9,539 nt of DNA, taken from positions 1 through 9,539 of the forward strand of contig JAHFVB010000146.1 of the NCBI GenBank assembly GCA_023264755.1, read 5' to 3'. Source of the stretch: Mycobacterium sp. (lineage in GTDB: Bacteria; Actinomycetota; Actinomycetes; Mycobacteriales; Mycobacteriaceae). Shown here piece by piece: positions 7,071-9,539 of this stretch. A program made the position numbers and the translations under genes. The first letter of the stretch is position 1; the number at the start of each line of letters is the position of its first letter. Below the pieces are notes generated by a model that had not been told where the DNA came from, did not search any database, and was given only the letters and a program-made list of their open reading frames with translations.

Positions 7071-7796
7071 ATGGCTGATTCCGCCGATCAAGACCGCCTC
7101 TACTTCCGACAGCTGTTGTCGGGCCGCGACTTTGCGGTGAACGACATGATCGCCCAGCAGATGCGCAACTTCGCCTACCTGATCGGCGACCGCGAGACGG
7201 GCGACTGCCTCGTCGTCGACCCGGCGTATGCGGCCAACGACCTGCTCGACACCCTCGAGAACGACGGCATGCACCTGTCCGGCGTGCTCGTCAGCCACCA
7301 TCACCCCGATCACGTCGGCGGTTCGATGATGGGCTTCGAGTTGAAGGGCCTGGCCGAGCTGCTGGAGCGCGTCAGCGTGCCCGTCCACGTGAATACCCAT
7401 GAGGTGGACTGGGTTTCGCGAACCACGGGCATACCGCTCAGCGAGCTGACGGCGCACGAGCACGGTGACCGCGTCGACGTCGGGGCCGTGGACGTCGAAC
7501 TTCTGCACACGCCGGGACATACGCCGGGAAGCCAGTGCTTCCTGCTCGACGGCAAGCTCGTCGCCGGGGACACCCTCTTCCTCGAGGGCTGCGGCCGCAC
7601 CGACTTCCCGGGTGGCAACGTCGACGACATGTTCCGGTCGTTGCACGCGTTGGCCGAACTTCCCGGTGACCCCACGGTCTTTCCCGGGCACTGGTATTCG
7701 GCCGAACCCAACGCCGCGCTATCCGACGTGCGTCGCACCAACTACGTCTACCGGGCGAGCAATCTCGACCAGTGGCGCGCGGTGATGGGCGGATGA
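7071..7796 (+). CDS. Glyoxalase II-like metallo-beta-lactamase-fold hydrolase
   Basis: 241 aa, very similar to M. tuberculosis Rv0634c, annotated as possible glyoxalase II, which also adjoins rpmG2 there. The family hydrolyses thioesters such as S-lactoyl-thiols formed when methylglyoxal is detoxified. Mycobacteria lack glutathione, so mycothiol would be the thiol (inference). The di-metal site is complete: SHHHPDH (H76, H78, D80, H81), TPGHTPGS (H150), GDTLF (D167) and FPGHW (H207). The C-terminal helices typical of the human glutathione-binding glyoxalase II are reduced, so the substrate thiol is uncertain. It is cytoplasmic with no signal peptide. ATG start without a ribosome site, probably leaderless. 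It is 101 nt ahead of the DUF2510 gene on the same strand. Confidence 0.92.
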   Translation: MADSADQDRLYFRQLLSGRDFAVNDMIAQQMRNFAYLIGDRETGDCLVVDPAYAANDLLDTLENDGMHLSGVLVSHHHPDHVGGSMMGFELKGLAELLERVSVPVHVNTHEVDWVSRTTGIPLSELTAHEHGDRVDVGAVDVELLHTPGHTPGSQCFLLDGKLVAGDTLFLEGCGRTDFPGGNVDDMFRSLHALAELPGDPTVFPGHWYSAEPNAALSDVRRTNYVYRASNLDQWRAVMGG

Positions 7797-7820
7797 CCCG
7801 TCGTTTTGCGTGAACGTAAT

Positions 7821-7847
7821 TAGCGCAACCGTTACAGGCCTGCGCTA
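7821..7847. promoter_or_regulatory. Perfect inverted repeat TAGCGCA-N13-TGCGCTA at the DUF2510 gene promoter
   Basis: The two 7-bp arms (7821-7827 and 7841-7847) are exact reverse complements. The right arm shares its last two bases with TATTGT (7846-7851), a plausible -10 about 47 nt before the ATG. This fits an operator for a dimeric regulator. A transcript hairpin after the glyoxalase gene is the alternative, but no T-run follows. Confidence 0.5.
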
Positions 7848-7897
7848 TTGTCCGATTTCGCAGCGCCTCACGGGCGCGTGACGGGGAGGACATTTCG

Positions 7898-9127
7898 ATG
7901 ACGACACCGCCCACGCCTGCGGGCTGGTATCCCGACACAGAGGTTTCGGGCGGACTGCGCTACTGGGACGGCAGCAACTGGACCGAGCATCGCACTCCGC
8001 CGCCGGCTGCAGAACCCGCCGCGGTCCCGGCAAGCGAGCAGCCGACCTCCGTCGCGGGGTTGCCCGACCAGCCGACCTCCGTCGCGGAGTTGCCCGACCA
8101 GCCGACGTCGGTCGTGTCGATACCCGACCAGCCGACTACTGGCGCACCTGACCAGCCGGCCGGGGAGCCCGCGGCCGAAGCCGCCGGCGAATCGGCCTCG
8201 GCGACCGACGAACCGGTTGCGGCGCAACCGGCGTGGGAACCGCCGCCCATGCCGGCCTGGGGCGCCCCGCCGACGGGCCCCGACCAAGCATCGGGTCCAC
8301 CGGCGTATTCGGCTCCCCCCGCCACCCCCTACGAGGCGCCCTCCTACGAGGCGCCCGTCACGCAGGCCTACGGGACCCCGACCTACGGCAGCCCGACCCA
8401 TGGCACCCCCTCGTACGGGGCGCCTTCCTACGGGGCCCCTTCCCATGGGGCGCCGTCCTACGAGAACCCGCAGTTCGCGCCGCCACCTCCGGGAAGCCCG
8501 CCCGGCGGCCAGTTCGGCGTTCCCCCCGGAGGCGGCGGCAGCAACAAGCTGGTGCTCGGAGTCATCGGGGCGCTGGTGGCAGTGGCGCTGGTCGTGGCGC
8601 TCGTGCTCGTCTACTTCTTCGTCATCAAGCACGATGACAAGACGACCACGACGGCCGCCAGTTCCACGTCGCAGTCGAAGCCGTCCTCGACCAAGACCTC
8701 GACGTCGGCGCACCCGTCCACCCAGCCGAGTACCCCGCAGGGCAACGGCGACGGGGTCACCGATGGCGACTTGACCATCACGTTCTCCAGAACCGACACC
8801 GGTGACACCATCACGTCGTCGATCAGTGACTCCCTCGAGGTAACCGCCAAGGGCGAGTACCTGGTGGTGTACTTCGATGCCACCAACAACGGCACGTCGT
8901 CGCAGACATTGCTGCTGACCCAGCAGAAGCTCAACGCCGGCGGCCAGACGTTCGACGCGGATGCCGAAGCAAACTTCTACCTCTCGGGCACCGCGACCGT
9001 CGAGATCCAGCCCGGCGACACCCAAGAGGTGGGCGTCGTGTTCGACGTACCCGTCGGCACCGAACCGGATTCGCTGCAGGTCTTCGGCAGCGTTACGAGT
9101 CCGGGCGTGACCCTGCCGATCTCGTAA
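7898..9127 (+). CDS. DUF2510 / proline-rich / transmembrane / DUF4352-like envelope protein
   Basis: 409 aa. Domains in order: DUF2510 at residues 6-33 (AGWYPD, then RYWDGSNWTEH), a short Trp-rich actinobacterial module on the cytoplasmic side; a Pro/Ala-rich linker with two tandem-repeat blocks (QPTSVxxLPD at 48-85 and P-S/T-Y/H-G-x at 161-190); a membrane segment (about 218-243); a Ser/Thr-rich spacer (249-280) that could be glycosylated; and a DUF4352-like outer domain (289-409) with GEYLVVYFDATNNG and VVFDVPVG. The strong GGGAGGA lies 7 nt before the ATG. It follows the glyoxalase gene by 101 nt with its own likely promoter. DUF2510-TM proteins are common and poorly understood in actinobacteria; the cytoplasmic module suggests sensing or scaffolding across the membrane, but no enzyme activity is visible. 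Confidence 0.93.
   Translation: MTTPPTPAGWYPDTEVSGGLRYWDGSNWTEHRTPPPAAEPAAVPASEQPTSVAGLPDQPTSVAELPDQPTSVVSIPDQPTTGAPDQPAGEPAAEAAGESASATDEPVAAQPAWEPPPMPAWGAPPTGPDQASGPPAYSAPPATPYEAPSYEAPVTQAYGTPTYGSPTHGTPSYGAPSYGAPSHGAPSYENPQFAPPPPGSPPGGQFGVPPGGGGSNKLVLGVIGALVAVALVVALVLVYFFVIKHDDKTTTTAASSTSQSKPSSTKTSTSAHPSTQPSTPQGNGDGVTDGDLTITFSRTDTGDTITSSISDSLEVTAKGEYLVVYFDATNNGTSSQTLLLTQQKLNAGGQTFDADAEANFYLSGTATVEIQPGDTQEVGVVFDVPVGTEPDSLQVFGSVTSPGVTLPIS
8039..8152 (+). repeat. 30-bp tandem repeat encoding QPTSVxxLPD
   Basis: Three 30-bp units at 8039-8068, 8069-8098 and 8099-8128 are followed by a shortened 24-bp unit (8129-8152). Units 1 and 2 differ at one base. They encode ten-residue repeats in the cytoplasmic linker of the DUF2510 protein. 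Confidence 0.9.
8378..8467 (+). repeat. 15-bp tandem repeat encoding P-(S/T)-(Y/H)-G-x
   Basis: Six 15-bp units encode PTYGS, PTHGT, PSYGA, PSYGA, PSHGA and PSYEN in a row, ahead of the membrane segment of the DUF2510 protein. Tyr and His alternate at the third position. Such Tyr/Pro/Gly repeats are typical of flexible, low-complexity linkers. Confidence 0.9.
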
Positions 9128-9215
9128 CGGCAAGGCCGCGATTCTTTGCGCCCCGACTTTGGCTCGAACGGCTGAACCTGCCCCCAACGCGTCCTAGAGG
9201 TAGGGTACTGGTGTT

Positions 9216-9224
9216 TGCTAGCAT
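9216..9224 (+). promoter_or_regulatory. Candidate extended -10 promoter for the gene at 9300
   Basis: TG-C-TAGCAT matches the extended -10 pattern and lies 75 nt ahead of the GTG at 9300. A -35 is not evident, as is common for extended -10 promoters. It is in the 172-nt gap after the DUF2510 gene, in which I see no other feature and no terminator. Confidence 0.4.
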
Positions 9225-9299
9225 CTGCCGAGCGACGTAAATTGCGCGATTGGCGGCGAAGGCTACTGCCGGGCTGAGCACCGACCACGTGAGGGCGCA

Positions 9300-9539
9300 G
9301 TGGACTGGATCAAGGACCGTTGGGACGAACTGGCCAACGTGGGTTCGGGAGGCTGGCTGGCCATCGCGGCCTGGGCGGCGTTGGCCTTCGGCATAGTCGT
9401 GCTCCTGTACGCACACCGGCAGGTGAAGAAGAATCGCCAACTCAAGACGGCCCAGGTGCGGCCTCAGGTCGCGATGTACATGGAGCCGCACGCCTCCGAC
9501 TGGCACGTCATCGAGCTCGTCGTGCGCAACTTCGGTTCG
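9300..9539 (+). CDS. Single-TM protein of unknown function (3'-truncated by window)
   Basis: 80 codons are visible and the frame runs off the window edge. The start is GTG 9300 with GAGGG 4 nt upstream; the product begins MDWIKDRWDELANVG. One membrane segment spans about residues 18-39 (GWLAIAAWAALAFGIVVLLY), followed by a basic stretch (RQVKKNRQLK, 40-49) that favours a cytoplasmic C-terminal side. The visible end, RPQVAMYMEPHASDWHVIEL (54-73) and then VVRNFG, looks like the first strands of a beta-sandwich domain. I recall similar 'RPxVxxYMEP...VVxNFG' proteins as unnamed membrane proteins in actinobacterial genomes but cannot assign a function. Confidence 0.8.
   Translation, partial: MDWIKDRWDELANVGSGGWLAIAAWAALAFGIVVLLYAHRQVKKNRQLKTAQVRPQVAMYMEPHASDWHVIELVVRNFGS

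Noticed and set aside
6948..7691. 247-codon minus-strand frame opposite the glyoxalase gene
   Set aside because: Shadow of the MBL-fold gene, whose metal-binding motifs are complete on the plus strand.
7810..7840. MtrA-type site suggested by CGTAAT and CGTTAC
   Set aside because: The two half-sites are imperfect, in opposite orientation and badly spaced for the direct-repeat motif I remember.
7797..7860. Intrinsic terminator after the glyoxalase gene
   Set aside because: The inverted repeat has a 13-nt loop and no T-run; an operator or promoter role fits better.
8039..8152. CRISPR-like array
   Set aside because: The 30-bp units are contiguous without spacers and in frame in a coding gene.
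7868..9187. 439-codon open frame on the minus strand
   Set aside because: Antisense to the DUF2510 protein; its Arg/Gly-rich product mirrors the Pro/Ala-rich and repeat codons of the real gene.

Overview
The window is high-GC actinobacterial DNA from a Mycobacterium-type (mycolic-acid-making) chromosome. The main evidence is a minus-strand block in the order tRNA-Thr, tRNA-Met, rpmG, hadA, hadB, hadC, tRNA-Trp, secE, nusG, rplK, rplA. I recognise this as the M. tuberculosis Rv0634B-Rv0641 arrangement, including the FAS-II (3R)-hydroxyacyl-ACP dehydratase genes that exist only in mycolic-acid producers. After rplA there is a VanX-type dipeptidase instead of the mmaA methyltransferase cluster of M. 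tuberculosis. That suggests a fast-growing Mycolicibacterium-like species, but this is inference from memory of gene order.

Layout, left to right. 2-838 (+): 3'-terminal part of an ECF sigma factor of the ECF42/SigJ-like type with a long C-terminal DUF6596/TPR-like extension. 844-1548 (-): secreted zinc D-Ala-D-Ala dipeptidase, convergent with the sigma gene and starting 6 nt after the rplA stop. 1555-6354 (-): the conserved translation / protein-export / FAS-II block. 6448-6951 (-): small membrane-anchored DUF4352-like protein. 7071-7796 (+): glyoxalase-II-like metallo-beta-lactamase-fold hydrolase (the Rv0634c equivalent). 7898-9127 (+): DUF2510-proline-rich linker-TM-DUF4352 protein. 9300-9539 (+): 5' part of a single-TM protein of unknown function, cut by the window edge.

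How it works together. The central block makes ribosome parts (bL33, uL11, uL1), two elongator tRNAs plus tRNA-Trp, the Sec channel subunit SecE, transcription factor NusG and the HadAB/HadBC dehydratases. Growth-rate-linked expression of translation and of mycolate synthesis therefore appears joined in one transcriptional neighbourhood. hadA/hadB overlap by 14 nt and hadB/hadC are 1 nt apart, which points to translational coupling. The dipeptidase may be a late addition to the same operon. On the right, two related DUF4352-like envelope proteins flank the glyoxalase II gene.

Most of the window is conserved core and I see no defence, CRISPR or mobile system. The most noteworthy points are a Ser at HadA position 61 (Cys in M. 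tuberculosis, the residue attacked by thiacetazone and isoxyl), the in-frame reinitiation-like junction between rplA and the dipeptidase, the duplicated DUF4352-like pair, a perfect 7-bp inverted repeat over the likely promoter of the DUF2510 gene, and an unusual T-loop and acceptor end in tRNA-Met. No gene-free stretch exceeds 180 nt; the longest are 4309-4484 and 9128-9299.
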